This document shows, in pieces, positions 34,734 to 45,763 of a DNA stretch of 64,000 nucleotides. The translations under genes were made by a program, and so were the position numbers. Source of the DNA: Collybiopsis luxurians FD-317 M1 (taxonomy: Eukaryota > Basidiomycota > Agaricomycetes > Agaricales > Omphalotaceae); NCBI GenBank assembly GCA_000827265.1, contig KN834756.1, positions 422,746 to 486,745 on the forward strand, given 5' to 3'. The notes beneath the pieces were generated by a model. That model was not told the origin of the DNA. It saw only the letters and a list, made by a program, of their open reading frames with translations, and made no database searches. The first letter of the stretch is position 1, and the number at the start of each line of letters is the position of its first letter.

Positions 34734-36324
34734 ATGACGGAGATATGCCGTGTTGTTGAAGAGGCCAAACACACTGCTCGAGAGCAGCGAGCGGCCAGAA
34801 ACAAGCCCCAGCCATGGATCGTTCTCAAACTTATGGTTTTCATTACCACCGGGATCATGATTTACGCTGGCTACGTGTATATTGGGAGGTTCTGTGTTGA
34901 TATGATACTGAGGAAGAGAAGCGGAGGGTCCAAAGGAACCGGAAGTGAGTGCACAAACTAGAGCAAGAAATCTTGTCTTACCGTTACCTTTTAGTCGCGC
35001 TATTGGTAATTTTCTGTCCATTGTATCTGTGGATGTTATGGGCATACGCAAGGGTAACTCTTCGAAATTTCTAGCTCAAATTATCCCCTAACAGTCTTCC
35101 AGGTTGTTTTGACCCCCCCTGGTTTCGCTAGAGACGTGAGTACATTTCATTTGCTCAAAACTCAATCAGCAGGTTAATTCGAACTCTTCCAGTACGTCAC
35201 ACAGTCTCCTCCTCCTGTCTTTCCCCCTCAACCTTTCATGCCCGCCCCTCTTGACTCTATTTCCGATACCATTCGCGGATCGTCTTATGAACAAATGTCC
35301 CCAGGTCATACCGACCCTAACGCCGGTGTTTTGGACGCAATTCCGAGCCCTCCCACAATCACATCTGCCGTTCCTACAGTAGTCAACAAAAGCTCCTCTC
35401 CCGGTAGCGGAGAGGAAAAGCAAGTCCAAAGTCGGACGCAGAAAGATTTGGAACGAGCGGCCAAATACTATGCAACGAGAAGACCTCCTACCACCCCGGC
35501 TCTCGCACCCGAGTATAGATATTGCTCTCGGGATTTATTCATCAAACCTTACCGGGCGCATCATTGTCGAGCCTGTGGGACAGTACGTTGTTCTGATTGA
35601 ATGATTCAGTCTACATAATAAACAATTTATTTTCTGTAGTGCGTCCTCAAATATGATCATCATTGTCCATGGATAGGACAATGTGTAGGAGCGCGGAATC
35701 ACAAAGTACGTTTGCATTCGCTTTTATCCTCCTTCCTATATTGACCCCGGTTTCTAGTTCTTCTTAAACTTCAACCTCGCTACGGCTGTATTCACCTCGT
35801 ACACCCTCGCCACCCTCGTCGCCTATACCGTCCGTTCATCCAATGCCGGCGACGATCTCGACGTCCAACAGATCGTCATCATCGCCCTTTCAGGGCTCTT
35901 CTTTATCTTCACTTCCACTCTCTTCATCTCCCACGCTCGCCTCCTCATGGTCTCCCAAACCACCGTCGAAAGCCTTGAAGTCCGAGCGATCAAGGAACGC
36001 GAGGACGCTATGCTCGACCAAGTATTCTCGGTTTGGGAAATTGCGAATAAGCAGAGGGTGAGGAAGGAGTGGGATAAGGAGTGGGGGAGGATAGGGAGGG
36101 AGGGGAATGTGTGGTGGTTGGGGAGTGCGATGAAGGGATGGGAGGATACGATGGGGTCTAGGGGGAGAACGAGGGAGAATCCGTGGGGATGGGCGAGTTG
36201 GGTTTTCCCGCTTGGGTTGAATAGGAAGAAGGAGGAAGTTGGGGTGGATTATCCGGTTAATCCGAGGTTCGATGATAAGGGACGGTGGAGGAGGCGGAGT
36301 GAATGGCCGGAGAGCTTACAATGA
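34734..36324 (+). CDS. DHHC-type palmitoyltransferase
   Basis: Six exons (34734-34944, 34995-35053, 35103-35135, 35193-35582, 35640-35705, 35758-36324) give 441 residues. Helices: about residues 33-52, 71-90, 255-283 and 293-313. Between helices 2 and 3 lies the cysteine-rich domain, [20 protein letters not shown] then [19 protein letters not shown]. The DHHC Cys forms the acyl-enzyme that passes palmitate to cysteines of substrate proteins at ER, Golgi or vacuole membranes. Four helices with a long loop before the Cys-rich domain resemble the fungal Pfa family, but I cannot assign a specific member. The start ATG follows copy B of the duplicated block, and a broken first exon of this gene lies in copy A. 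Confidence 0.9.
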
Positions 36325-36993
36325 TTCGTAGTTTTACTTTTTTTTTTCTCTACACTACTACACCGATACCAAGGACTTTCTGTACGCGCCGCTGACATTG
36401 TAATCTAGCATTTGCTGTGAAATTCATACTAGTTGCAAAATCATAGAGCATGCTAAGTTAAGTATATACAAGTACATGTTTAGAGAAAACCAGGAAAATT
36501 CATTTTGCGTGCAAACAGAACAGGGCAGAACATATAGTAGTAAAACAGTAGAGAACAGTATCGATAAATAATAAATATACTCCACGATCGCGAGCACTAT
36601 GCAAAGAAAAGACAATGAAAAGCTGCAAGGAAAAGGTCGGTTGGTTCCAGCTGGAGGAATTAAAGAGTGGAAGGGGGGAAAAAAAGAGTGCGGCGAGAGC
36701 CCATTCTCGCCTCGTGTGTTGCACCTACATATGTATACAAAACAAATGACAAACCCTCTCCTTGAGTCAAAGTATAGGAAGAAAAGAGAAAGAAGAAACG
36801 TCCCCCTCAAACCCCGAATAGTAGGAAACGGCAAGACCGGAACCGCAACATAAATCAAAACCCAGGACCATCTCCCGCAGCACCCCCCTTCCGGAATCTC
36901 TCCCCTCCCACCGCGGCTCAAACTGACCGCAGGAAGAGAAAGGTTTACTCGGAAAAAGAATTTATACCACCGTCTCACTTCAATATACAACCC
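36325..36993. other. Convergent 3' region
   Basis: Shared 3' flank between the DHHC gene (plus) and the 36994-39750 gene (minus). A 188-codon minus-strand frame here is Phe/Leu/Ser-rich without domain signature and is probably chance. Confidence 0.5.
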
Positions 36994-39750
36994 TCACGCC
37001 CTAATCCTCCACCCATCGCCCTTCCTCGAAACCTTACCCACACCTCCAAAGCCCTCCCTAACGACGACCCAAAGCCCCGTACTACAAACCATATCCTTAA
37101 CCTCCTCCGCCCTCAGCGCCAGCCCCACCATCCCGTGCGTCGGGTCCAACCCCATCCCCAAATTCGGAACCTGCGACCCCGGCGGCCCAACAGGCCTCTT
37201 CCTCAACGACAACGTCTGCACCTCCAAGTCCGGAAGCGGATACGGCACCTTGAGCATCGCTACGACCTTGGGATGATGCGGTGTCGGCGAGAGCGTCGCG
37301 ATCTTCATTTTGACCGGCGTCGACGACGGAGGAGGGAGCGAGCCGGCGGTATTGGGTAACCCAGATATACCCAACCTCCTCACTTTAAGCGTACACGTCC
37401 ACGGCGTCTCCGAGTCTTCAGGATCACTATCATTCCCATCGTCGTCTTCCGCCTGCGCCGCAGCAGCTTTCGACCTCCCCCTCCCAAACTTGGACGCATT
37501 CGTCAACGTCACATCCGGATCCTCATTCACCGAAGCTCTCGATCCCGTACTCAACCTATTCTTCTTCTTCCGCGCCGCCGACGCCATCTCGCTCGTCGTC
37601 TCCGAAACAGGCAACGACGTATTCGACCCCATCGGACTCGACTCGCTCGCGATCAAACTATGTCTCTTCCTCAACGACACATCCCTCGAAACATCCCTCG
37701 ACGCAGTCCCCTCTCCCTCCCCCTCCCCATCTCCGTATTCTCCCTGCTTTCGACCTCCCTTGGCATGTTTTTTCTTGGACGACTTTGACTTTTTCCCCCT
37801 CTTCCACTCTAGACGGACTTCAATCTCCGAAAGACTAGCTGCCCCACCTAGACCCCCAGAGTGCATACGCCCAGCCAGACCACCACTACCTCCCCCTCCT
37901 CCACTAGCCCCACCCTTCATCGCCCCAAACAACCCAGACCCCCCCGCCCCCTCCGGCGTCTTAATCCACTTCCTCACCACCCACACATACAACGCCGGAC
38001 CCCTCCCAAACCCCAAACTCTTCGGCGGGGGGTACCCCGACGACGTAAAGTTACTAAACGCAGCGAGCGCCGCCGGACCCCCAGGGGACGAGAGCGTCGG
38101 CTGGATACCCAGCGTAGCGGGTAACACGAGTGTGTTCGGTACAGCTGTGCCCCCTGCACTGGACCCTGCACCAGAACCACCCCCAAGACCACTACTCCCC
38201 CCACCTCCACCGCCACTGCCACCGCCTCCACCACCGCCACTAGTCATAGGCGGAGGCTCGAGAGTGTTACTCATCCTCGAAGCCGTACTGATCCTCGAAG
38301 ACGTCGTACTCAAATTATGATTCCCCTCCGGTCTCATCCCCATCTCCTCATCATACGCATAATCATGCGGATGCACATCGTGCGGATCTAAATGAACACT
38401 CGAAGGTCGAATCTGTTTCATGAACCCTTTAATCCCCAATCCACTCCCCGTCCCCGCCCCATCGGCACCAGAAGACGTCGAAGGCCGGCTAGGAGACGCT
38501 GACCCTCCCCGTCTGCCGATATTAGCGGAAAGATTCCGGCTGTGCCTGGATGATGACGTAGGAGAGGGAGGGATGATGGACGGTGTCGGTGTAGTGGGAG
38601 ACTTGAGCAGTGGGCTTTTTGGTGACGCGGGGGTGACGGAGGTGGATGGAAGTGTAGGTGTTCTGTCGGGAGAAGGAGACATGTCTTTTCGTTTGAAAAA
38701 TTTGCCGAAAATGTTCTTCTTTGCTGCGGGGGGAAGACCGACTGGTAAGGGTAGGGCTTCCTTTGCATGTGATGGAGGTGGGTGATACTCGTCTGCAGTA
38801 GAAGAAAGCCCTGCAGAAGATACGGATACTACGGAGGAACCAGGAGTAAAACGCTCGGGATCTGGTGTGGTTGGACGGGATGAAGGCTGTTGTTGCGGAC
38901 GCAGATGGGAATTACTGATTGCAGAAAGTCGTTTACGCGCCTTGGAGCCTTCATCGATACTCCCTCGAGCACTATTATAGCCATTTCCATTATGATGGTT
39001 CGCGACGACAGCAATACCGCTAGGCGCGGGCCAGACCTCGACCACCTCCATCATCGCGAGATCAATCATCTCGAGCCCTTTCCGCGTAAACTTTGCAATC
39101 TTGGCATCCGTTCCTGCATCAACTATCGTGTTGGTCATAACGTTGTGGGCTTGGAGATTGTATAGCGGGATGATCATCCGCCGACCAGAGGCGGTGGATC
39201 CGACTGAAGAGAAGGAAGCTGTTGAACCGTAGCCGGAAGATGAATACGCCGAGACTTCAGATCTGGCCGATTGAGCAGAGGTCGTGCGCGCCAAGGGAGC
39301 ACCTCCAGTTTCTGACTCGGCAGATGTGGGAGAACTGGGAGCAGTTGGAGGTTCCGTACCGTCCAACGACTGACGCGGGGTAATCGTTTCCGAGGTTGTC
39401 ACACCTGGCGCACGAGAATTTGGTGGTACGAGTTGAACTTGAAGATTTAGTGGATGGTTCGTTTTTGCTGGAGGGGGTCGTACGATAATAAAAGTCTAGT
39501 TTTCAAAGAAAAAAAAAACCACAAAGATAAAGACATTCAGAAATCAAAATTAAATATTGTCGATAAAACCAACTTCATTGACACCCTTTTCCTTCTTTTC
39601 CTTTTTCTTGGGCTGAACAGCTTCCCCTACTCTCATTTCCTGCTCGTCATCGTCATCGTCTTCATCGACTTCGGGTGGTGGACTTGTATGTGAATTGGAA
39701 TTTATATGTTGTAATGCTGAAGGTAAAAAGGAAGTGAACGAGGAAAGCAT
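36994..39750 (-). CDS. Conserved basidiomycete protein of unknown function, low-complexity centre
   Basis: Two exons (39750-39574 and 39495-36994) give 892 residues. The N-terminus is MLSSFTSFLPSALQHINSN, followed by an acidic and Lys-rich stretch. The intron joins to TFIIVRPPPAKTNHPLNLQV, a run I recognise as conserved in basidiomycete relatives. A second conserved piece is MIIPLYNLQAHNVMTNTIVD to MMEVVEVWP (near residue 160). The centre is Ser/Pro/Gly-rich with a polyglycine run. The C-terminal piece (PWTCTLKVRRLGI.. GLALRAEEVKDMVCSTGLW) is again ordered. No catalytic motif or membrane segment is visible. The donor GTTGGT is unusual but is the one that restores frame; the GTG at 39402 is not the start. 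Function unknown. Confidence 0.75.
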
Positions 39751-41942
39751 GGGGGAGATGAAAGGGGAAGATGGTCGAAGTTGGAGAACAAGATGGAAGC
39801 AAGCGAGGTATGTAAAACGTCTATGATGATTCCATGCCGATCTGTCCATTTATCGTCTTTTTCGGCTATTGGCCCCTTTAACACCGGCTCCGTCGGCAAA
39901 GTCCATTCGGGAAAGGCCAAAGCAGATCACCTCGCTGCATATTCGCTATTATCAGTACTAGTACTACGCACTGTACATCCTTCTCCCTTTAGTACCGGAA
40001 ATCTGTCAATTAACAGCTTTTCAAACACAAACTCATTATACAATCCCTGTTTCGTTATGTATACGCGCAGCCGCGTAACCCGGCGCTCATTACATGTCAT
40101 CTTTCTTTTTGCGTTTCGCATTTTACGCACGGATGTATGTGTCCTTCTTCCATAGGCCCCTTGCCTTGGCCTCCCTTTGCCCTTTTTCCGGAGGCCCGTT
40201 AGGCCTAATCATGCTTACGGTCTTAAAAAAGCCGAAAGAAGCGAGGGGGTTATGCTGGTGGGTGAAAGGGAACGAAATCACTAGTACCAGTATTCTGATT
40301 GGATCAAATCCGATACAATGCCCATACCTTTTACCCAAAACCAGCGAGGTGTTTATATGTATATAGAAAAAGTTGTGCGCAAAAGTCATGAGCAAACTAC
40401 GCACCAATCTTTTTCTGGGAATCTTTTCCGGGAGTAACATACTTCCTATGGGAAACCCCACGTCCTTCAACTCCCATATGGAAATACGGGAGACACCGTG
40501 ACATCCGATCCGAGGTGAAAGTCCCTGTCGATGGGGGCTCGGAAGCGTCGTGATGAAGCGTATATGATGTGATACGATACATAGGTATATTATCATGGAT
40601 CATGTTTAGTGTTTGCCTCCCGAGTCGTCTAGCCGTCGAACCGTCACAGCGCGGCCCACTCCCGAGAGACAGCTCCAGAACGCCCTTTCCTCCGACCCAC
40701 ATAGAGTATCCATCCAACAGCTTTACATAGGCTCCAGGCTCCAGGCTAGCTTCAAACCTCACGCTCCGACTCTCATCATTCCCTCAGCTACATAGCACCG
40801 ATTTATCATCGGATTCATCGGATAGTATCATTCTCGTTCCTGTTCCTGTCAGCCCAATCGAATCTGTACACCGTTTGTATACAGTACAGTATATTTCTGG
40901 TAACAGAATATGTAGTCGAAAGTCCAATGCCCATATCTGGTAAATTTCCATCCATCCCCTCACTAATAAGTCTGTAACACCGAGTACATCCATCACGATA
41001 ATAATATCCTCATTACTCAAACCAAGTATACGCACATCCCGCACACATAGCGTCTGTACCTCACAACGATCCGCTTGTCAGAGCTACGCTACGCAGATGA
41101 TATACTATATGCATCCTACTCAGGTATGTACTGTACGTACCCAAACAGTGATACATACTGTACACCACTCCTACTTATGTACATCCGCGTCCGACTCGGA
41201 CAAGTGCAAGATTATTGCCCCGCCTCGCCAAGCTCGTACTACGGGGAAGCTTCAAGTAGTACACGCGGGACAGGACTGCATCCGTTTGAATCATGATACA
41301 CGGGCTCAGCCTGAGGTTGCACCGTCGCTGCGCATACGTCGACAGTCGACTGCTGCGAGGGAATAGAAACAGCTGCGCGTATCCTTTCACATACAATGAA
41401 GAACGTGACGGAAAGGGCTCGGGAGAAGGGGGGGAAGGGGAGATTCTGGCGCAGGAGTGGTGACGGAAGAAGCAAATAGAGCTAGTGACAGGCCTGGCAT
41501 GACACTCTGATGATCTTTCAAGGTTTCCATGTCTCGACCGAGTGCCGGTAAGTCAAAGTCAAAATAAAAGTACTGCGATTATGTATAATTTATGTCAAAC
41601 CCGGCGGGATACTAGACTTGTACATACTGGACACTCACTAGTTGACACTGTCACGTTATCCTCGAAGCCCAATCGAGCATCGAACCTATCGTCGTCGGTT
41701 GCCACTTTCTGTCCCGAAATCAAGTCTAACTTCAATTGGCAGTACTAAGTTGGAGGTAATGATGTCCCGAGCTGTCGCTGAACTGAATGAACAAAAAAAA
41801 AAAGTCACAAGTTACACCGAGAATGAAGCCTATATACAAAAGAAGACGCGTCAAAAAAAGCGATCTCCACCACAACAACCAACCCAATCCAATCTAACAA
41901 CCCTATTCTCTAAGCAGCCCTATACTCTAAGCGTAACGCGTG
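39751..41942. other. Intergenic, about 2.2 kb; no supported gene
   Basis: Upstream side of the 36994-39750 gene and downstream side of the thioesterase. Many short open frames overlap on both strands, none with domain signatures or splice-linked continuity. Confidence 0.5.
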
Positions 41943-42684
41943 TTACAGTTTCCCACTCTCAACCACCAACAACGCCCCCAGCCCATCCCTAGTCGCACGA
42001 TGCATAGGCGTGCTCTTCCGACTCTCCCTGTCAACGAATACATGCGTGTACCCCCCTACCGCAGCAGGGGTTTCTGATTTCTTTTTGAATACGCCGATTT
42101 CATATGTCACGGAGCTGCTTCCGAGCTTTGTGACGCGAAGACAGAGGTCGAGGACTTCGGGGAATGATAGTGGGGCGAAGAACTACACGGAAAAAAGGAT
42201 GGAAGGAGGAATGCGCCGTGTAAGTTGCAAGTTTTACAGGAGGAAAAACGGCAAGACGAAAAACAACGAACGAACGCGCAAACACGTTTCAGAATAGCCG
42301 TCATTGACACTTACTTGACACCACGAAGAAATGACAAGTCCAATCAACGGCGACTGTTGAGGGTTCTGTCCACAGGATTCAATGAGATACGTGTTGACTA
42401 TAGAGTCAAACAGGTGATAATATATCGAGTTGTTGATATGAGAGTATTGATCATTGTCACTCCTTCAAATTCAAAGCGATGTGTGGTCAATAACTAGAGA
42501 TTCCAAGCTGGCTCTGAGACACGCCGCACGTTTGGAAAGCAATGAGAAACGGAACAACAGAGTGCTACTAACAGAGACAAAGACAGTGGTGAGCGTTTCG
42601 AATCACCCACCATCGTGTTCTGTAAGACAACGTATACCCAAAATCAGATCGCTTCAAGGTCTTCAAAGTTTGCGCAGAGTTCAT
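41943..42684 (-). CDS. Hotdog-fold thioesterase (4HBT family)
   Basis: Three exons (42684-42611, 42462-42315, 42182-41943) give 153 residues. Exon 1 ends SDFGYTLSYRTRW and joins SDNDQYSHINNSIYYHLFDS, the hallmark of acyl-CoA thioesterases in which the Asp and the HxNN run form the active site. It continues with GLVISSWCQFFAPLSFPEVL and VGGYTHVFVDRESRKSTPMH, the end of the hotdog sheet. Such enzymes cleave acyl-CoA; the substrate cannot be told. The ATG at 42684 is the nearest; an in-frame ATG at 42762 would add 26 residues. A broken copy of exon 1 lies at 44820-45010. Confidence 0.85.
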
Positions 42685-42794
42685 AGTGACGGTGAAAAGA
42701 AGAAGGAAGGCATCGGCTATTAAAGTCGCTCTTGCCGGATCACGCGGGAAGTCACATATCATATGACGTGACGATTCTGGAACAATTTTTAAAC

Positions 42795-43830
42795 CTTAGC
42801 AATGCGAGAATGTGCTGGCGGCAGCAACATCTTGGTCTTCACCAAATATACAGTTGGTAAAAGAATTACCCTTCCTGTTATCCTTACTTTCCAAAGATGT
42901 GAAATTTTAACGTAAAGGTAGATCGAACATCAGCATTACATCGTTCATTTTATGATATAGAAGCCTGTTTCATAGAGTCGAGCTATTCCAGGTTATGTAA
43001 TACCGTTCATTACGGAGTCATTCTGCATATTATACACCAGAAAAACGGAGGAAAAGAGTAAAAAATTTTGACACTGAAATTTCTATGGCTAAGTCGAATT
43101 GAGAGAAGCGGGCGCTAAAGGTATCTACGCCAAAAGGCCGGTAAAACGTTCATCGAAGATGACGGGCCGGTCAGCCGTCTGGGGCCGAGTCTACTTTCGT
43201 CCTTGCTTCGACTGATAAGAAGTGACAATATTTTGTTCGGAGACTCGCAAGTGTCCACGAATTGCCACCACCTATTCTTTTTTCTGGTTATTCACTATTC
43301 ACTGCCCAACTGCTTTCGCCTATCTCCTCTCTGATTCAGTTCTCTCGCCTGCTCGCTTACCATCCTTGTTTCCCCAAACAATGGAATGAACTATTTACAC
43401 CGCCATTCTCTCAGGTATTCAGTGATTTCAGTCGTTCAATTCCGCTTTGGGTACGAGTTTATTCTCTCCGGTTATGTTAATTTTCCTTCGTTTCTTCCTG
43501 CCTTGTTGCATATAGGCGCCTCCTTAGATCAGGCGGCCTGGATGTGAGTCGGTGTTTTTTGATTCCTGGCTCGACGTACGTCGAACTCAGTCGTTCTCGT
43601 TCACTTAGGGGTACATATACAGATTGTCTCCGCCCTTTTAATTTCATTTCATGGCGTATAGCACTGCTTCTGTTGGGCAGTAACGGCGCATTCGGCGACC
43701 GCGCGGTGAAAAGGTCCCAAAATGCTGATAGTCGCTGAAGATAGAAAAAGTATTGTTTCGAATATACGAAAGAATTTTGGTCATTATATTAGACTGGGTA
43801 CTGAGGGTATAAGTTACCAAAAAGGATGTT
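42795..43830. repeat. Duplicated block, copy C (inverted relative to A and B)
   Basis: Reading plus, the segment gives the second Pop8-like exon with a missing base (42795-42915), the promoter-like part (43250-43500), the flank at 43640-43720 matching 13990-14030 inverted, and then jumps directly to sequence matching 12780-12870. The secreted gene present in copy A is therefore absent here. After 43790 it matches the flanks of the TTAA element without the element. Confidence 0.75.
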
Positions 43831-44113
43831 TGCACGGTCTTTCTTGACCATTGTAGCCATAGTAGAATAAGTAGGGAAATCCTAACTTGCAGCCTAGCCA
43901 AATCCTAGCTGACATTCTATTATTCCTTGAACGAGTCAGAGACTCGAAAACACAGTGACAGTTAAATAAACAGTTCCTGGTGTTTCTATCTGTCCTTGAC
44001 ATTTGACACAAAACTAGGATAGACTTCAACAGAATTGGGTAATTGTAATTGTTGAAGACAAACCTAAGCAGCAAGCCAAATGGTATAATTTACGAAAGAT
44101 AATCCTGGAAACT

Positions 44114-44790
44114 CTAATCGGATTCATTCTGCTCCACTGTATAACTTGGCAGAATTTCAACCGGCTCCGGCTCGTTATTAGTCCTCAGAACCTCTCCTTC
44201 GGTCAAGCGCAAGCCGCTGTCCATATGGATGGTAATTATTTTATGCTGTTGCGTAGACCCTTCGGCTAGCTGCTGGTCTCGGTCCCGCTACTGTCCTGCA
44301 TCACAGCGAGGCGGTGCTCGAGTTTCATGGTAAGTAAACTGAAGATAGGTCTGTCTCCACCCCAGGCCCTTCTGAGTTAAACTTGACAAACATTTTAAGG
44401 CAAATTTATGCACAAAATATACCCACCTGGAGTCCTTTCAGTCCGGGAGTATTCCAAGGCAGATCCAAGTTCTCAAGTTGTGAGAGGTGCAGTGGACCGA
44501 TGAGATATAGACTTATAGCTGGGATGACTGAACACAAAATTAGACCAATTACAACTCCACGATTTGGAAGAACCAACGAGCCAGAGGCAGCTGGACCAGT
44601 AGAGGTGGAAACAGTAGTGGAAGAGGAAGCAGAGAAAGGCGACTCCAATAAAGCTTGTTGAGCGGCAGTGAACGACTGGACATAGAAGTATTCGATAGCC
44701 GATGGTATTTCCACGTCGTTACCGTTAAAGGCTACAACCACAGTATGGTCTGAAATACTGAGATTGGAAGCCTCGAATAAAAGCGGTTTG
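44114..44790 (-). pseudogene. Surface-protein gene copy, C-terminal part
   Basis: The minus strand encodes VVAFNGNDVEIPSAIEYFYV, FTAAQQALLESPFSASS, LPNRGVVIGLILCSVIPAIS (the membrane helix), a broken stretch, then HMDSGLRLTEGEVL and VEILPSYTVEQNESD to a stop at 44114. It follows the 7046-8658 protein but lacks its outer domain and has frame breaks between the helix and the tail. An extra Ser/Thr-rich insertion precedes the helix. Confidence 0.8.
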
Positions 44791-44819
44791 GTTGAACAAA
44801 AGATCTCGAAATCACAGTT

Positions 44820-45010
44820 GGATCTGAGAAACGGAACGACAGAGTAGTGCTAACAGAGACAGAGACAGTAGTGAGTGTTTCGAATCACCATCATCGTGTT
44901 CTATGAGATAAGGTATCCCCGAAATCAGATCACTTCAAGGCCCGCAAAGTTTGCGCAGAGTTCATGGTCAAGGTCAAGAGAGGAAGGAAAGCATCGGCTA
45001 TCGAGTTGGA
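44820..45010 (-). pseudogene. Thioesterase exon 1 copy
   Basis: About 190 bases match 42530-42725 in the same orientation, including MNSAQTLRALK and SDFGDTLSHRTRW, but an in-frame TGA separates these runs and the donor GTGGGT is changed. Only exon 1 and its flanks were copied. Confidence 0.75.
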
Positions 45011-45763
45011 CTAATCAATCCAATTGTCGTGCGATGTGAGAGCCTCGGCGTACTATGCCCGCCAACCGCAGTGAAGGTCCGGCTACTCCCACTATCTGAC
45101 TCGCTGAATGCCTCCCTGTCGTCGATAAGAGTGACAGTGAGCTCAAAGGGTAAGAAAGGCTCCATTCTAACGCCTTTATTACGGTGCAACGAGTGCAATC
45201 CGTGCATAGCACTCGATAACGATATCGATGTTGTTGATCCCTTTGCTCTTTTCCGGAAACACAATAATTACAAATTAGTACACCGGGGAAGAAACTCGGG
45301 TAAATGGCCATTTTTGCGCTTTGAGAGTATCAAGTGTTAGCTTGGTAACCAAGCTAATCAAGTGTCGTAAATGCAAGATCGATATGTCATGTGCTGTTGA
45401 ACACCTGCTTGCCAAAGTCTCATTAATATTGGCTTTCAGATGTCAATTTATTGGAATAACAATCACTCTCCCACCATTGGAACCGCACGTTGCACGTGGT
45501 TTACATAGCATGATGCGAGCTCCAACATTGCCCTGTCATCGGATCAATGAGCAGTATTTGTTCTCACGTTGTTACTATAAAAGAGTCTATTGACTTCCTA
45601 AATATCGACCTCCATCATTTACTCGTGGAACGCTCTGAAAGAGCTTCATCATTGCAGAGTTCCATTCCTGTTACTGTACAAAAAGACTCCAGTGAATGTA
45701 AGCAGTGCTTTGATATCCTTCTGATAAAACACTCCTTGATATGTGCTCCCAGTGACTGAGACT
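45011..45763. other. Promoter-side flank of the second NACHT-WD40 gene
   Basis: No recognisable coding sequence; base composition becomes AT-rich towards the NLR gene. Confidence 0.4.

Noticed and set aside
36424..36990. 188-codon minus-strand frame in the convergent 3' region
   Set aside because: Hydrophobic but without a family signature, in a position expected to be 3' untranslated DNA; AT-rich strings make Phe/Leu/Ser frames by chance.
37310..38320. 336-codon plus-strand Pro/Ser-rich frame
   Set aside because: Antisense of the low-complexity Gly/Ser centre of the 36994-39750 gene.
39402..39402. GTG at 39402 as start of the 892-residue protein
   Set aside because: Upstream in-frame sequence is conserved-looking coding DNA joined by an intron to an ATG exon at 39750.
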